Assembly (NCBI GenBank): GCA_964344135.1
Contig: CAYFMF010000003.1
Span: 1-64,000, forward strand
Direction: 5' to 3'
DNA from: Thiopontia sp964344135
Lineage (GTDB): Bacteria > Pseudomonadota > Gammaproteobacteria > GCF-002020875
DNA: 64,000 nucleotides
The translations under genes were made by a program, and so were the position numbers. Position 1 is the stretch's first letter, and each line of letters starts with the position of its first letter. The notes beneath the pieces are model-generated. The model was given only the letters and a program-made list of their open reading frames with translations. It did no database searches and was not told where the DNA came from. Positions 63,879 to 64,000 of this stretch are shown piece after piece.

Positions 63879-64000
63879 CTAGCCACCACATCCGCCGATG
63901 GTTACCTTGACCTGTGTCTTGGCGTTCACGGTGCCCGATGCGGTCTTGACTACGCCATAGACATCACCCGTCTTGCCCATCTTGAGACGGGTAGAGACAT
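63879..64000 (-). CDS. soxY: SoxY, C-terminal part (cut by window edge)
   Basis: The last 40 residues of SoxY are encoded here, ending in KVTIGGCGG before the TAG at 63879-63881. The GGCGG tail is the swinging arm whose cysteine carries the sulfur substrate through the Sox cycle. The preceding TRLKMGKTGDVYGVVKTASG segment is typical SoxY. The N-terminal part, with the expected Tat signal, lies beyond the window. It is the first visible gene of the soxYZA operon. Confidence 0.95.
   Translation of the reverse strand, partial: VSTRLKMGKTGDVYGVVKTASGTVNAKTQVKVTIGGCGG

Overview
The window reads as chromosomal DNA of a gammaproteobacterial sulfur-oxidising bacterium, free-living or symbiotic, near the Chromatiales / sulfur-symbiont group. 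Evidence is the conserved gammaproteobacterial gene order (hda / PgsA-like / purM / purN; apbC-metG; rsxABCDGE-nth; queA-tgt-yajC-secD-secF; tig-clpP-clpX-lon-tRNAs-ppiD) together with flavocytochrome c sulfide dehydrogenase (fccAB), soxYZA and two sulfur-globule-type proteins. No prophage, CRISPR array or transposase gene is visible.

Layout. 1-3.6 kb: the tail of a cupin gene, a macrodomain protein, and a minus-strand operon of periplasmic thioredoxin, TolC-like protein, short membrane-fusion adaptor and acylphosphatase. The 360-base gap between the macrodomain gene and the operon holds a cluster of DnaA-box-like sequences. 3.6-12 kb: class I fumarase, YqhA, DUF2069, Hda, a CDP-alcohol phosphatidyltransferase, purM, purN, a DUF3108 protein, a dCMP-deaminase-type enzyme and ApbC/Mrp. 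12-20.7 kb: metG, the six-gene Rnf/Rsx complex, nth and a DUF1841 protein. 20.7-28.9 kb: Sec accessory genes, queuosine genes, nfo, a glutamate-type dehydrogenase and a SET-domain protein.

29-34.5 kb: two proline/glycine/tyrosine-rich exported proteins of sulfur-globule type bracket a sensory cluster made of a LuxR-type response regulator, a kinase-like protein with a degenerate ATPase part, and a hybrid kinase with an NMT1/THI5 periplasmic sensor. A 56-residue four-cysteine protein sits behind the first globule-type gene. 34.4-42.6 kb: a lipoprotein, a glutathione transferase-like protein and a YejABEF-type peptide importer. Two palindromic intergenic repeats lie in this part. 42.7-52 kb: fabI, ppiD, tRNA-Asp, tRNA-Val and the proteostasis genes lon, clpX, clpP and tig.

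52-64 kb is the energy-metabolism end. It holds acs, then a cytochrome neighbourhood: an exported dihaem cytochrome, a NapC/NirT-type tetrahaem quinol dehydrogenase, a periplasmic ankyrin protein, a DUF3365 haem protein, and a nine-haem cytochrome c fused to a membrane cytochrome b. fccA-fccB follow, and soxYZA converges from the right edge. The nine-haem fusion has the architecture of Geobacter CbcL, so sulfide oxidation genes here adjoin a plausible quinone/periplasm electron conduit. Between fccB and soxA there is a compact element with no annotated counterpart: a near-consensus promoter with a Fur-box-like spacer drives a roughly 80-nt transcript that ends in a perfect terminator and exposes an anti-Shine-Dalgarno loop. 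It looks like an iron-regulated small RNA, divergent from a small six-cysteine protein gene. It is my main candidate for something undescribed.
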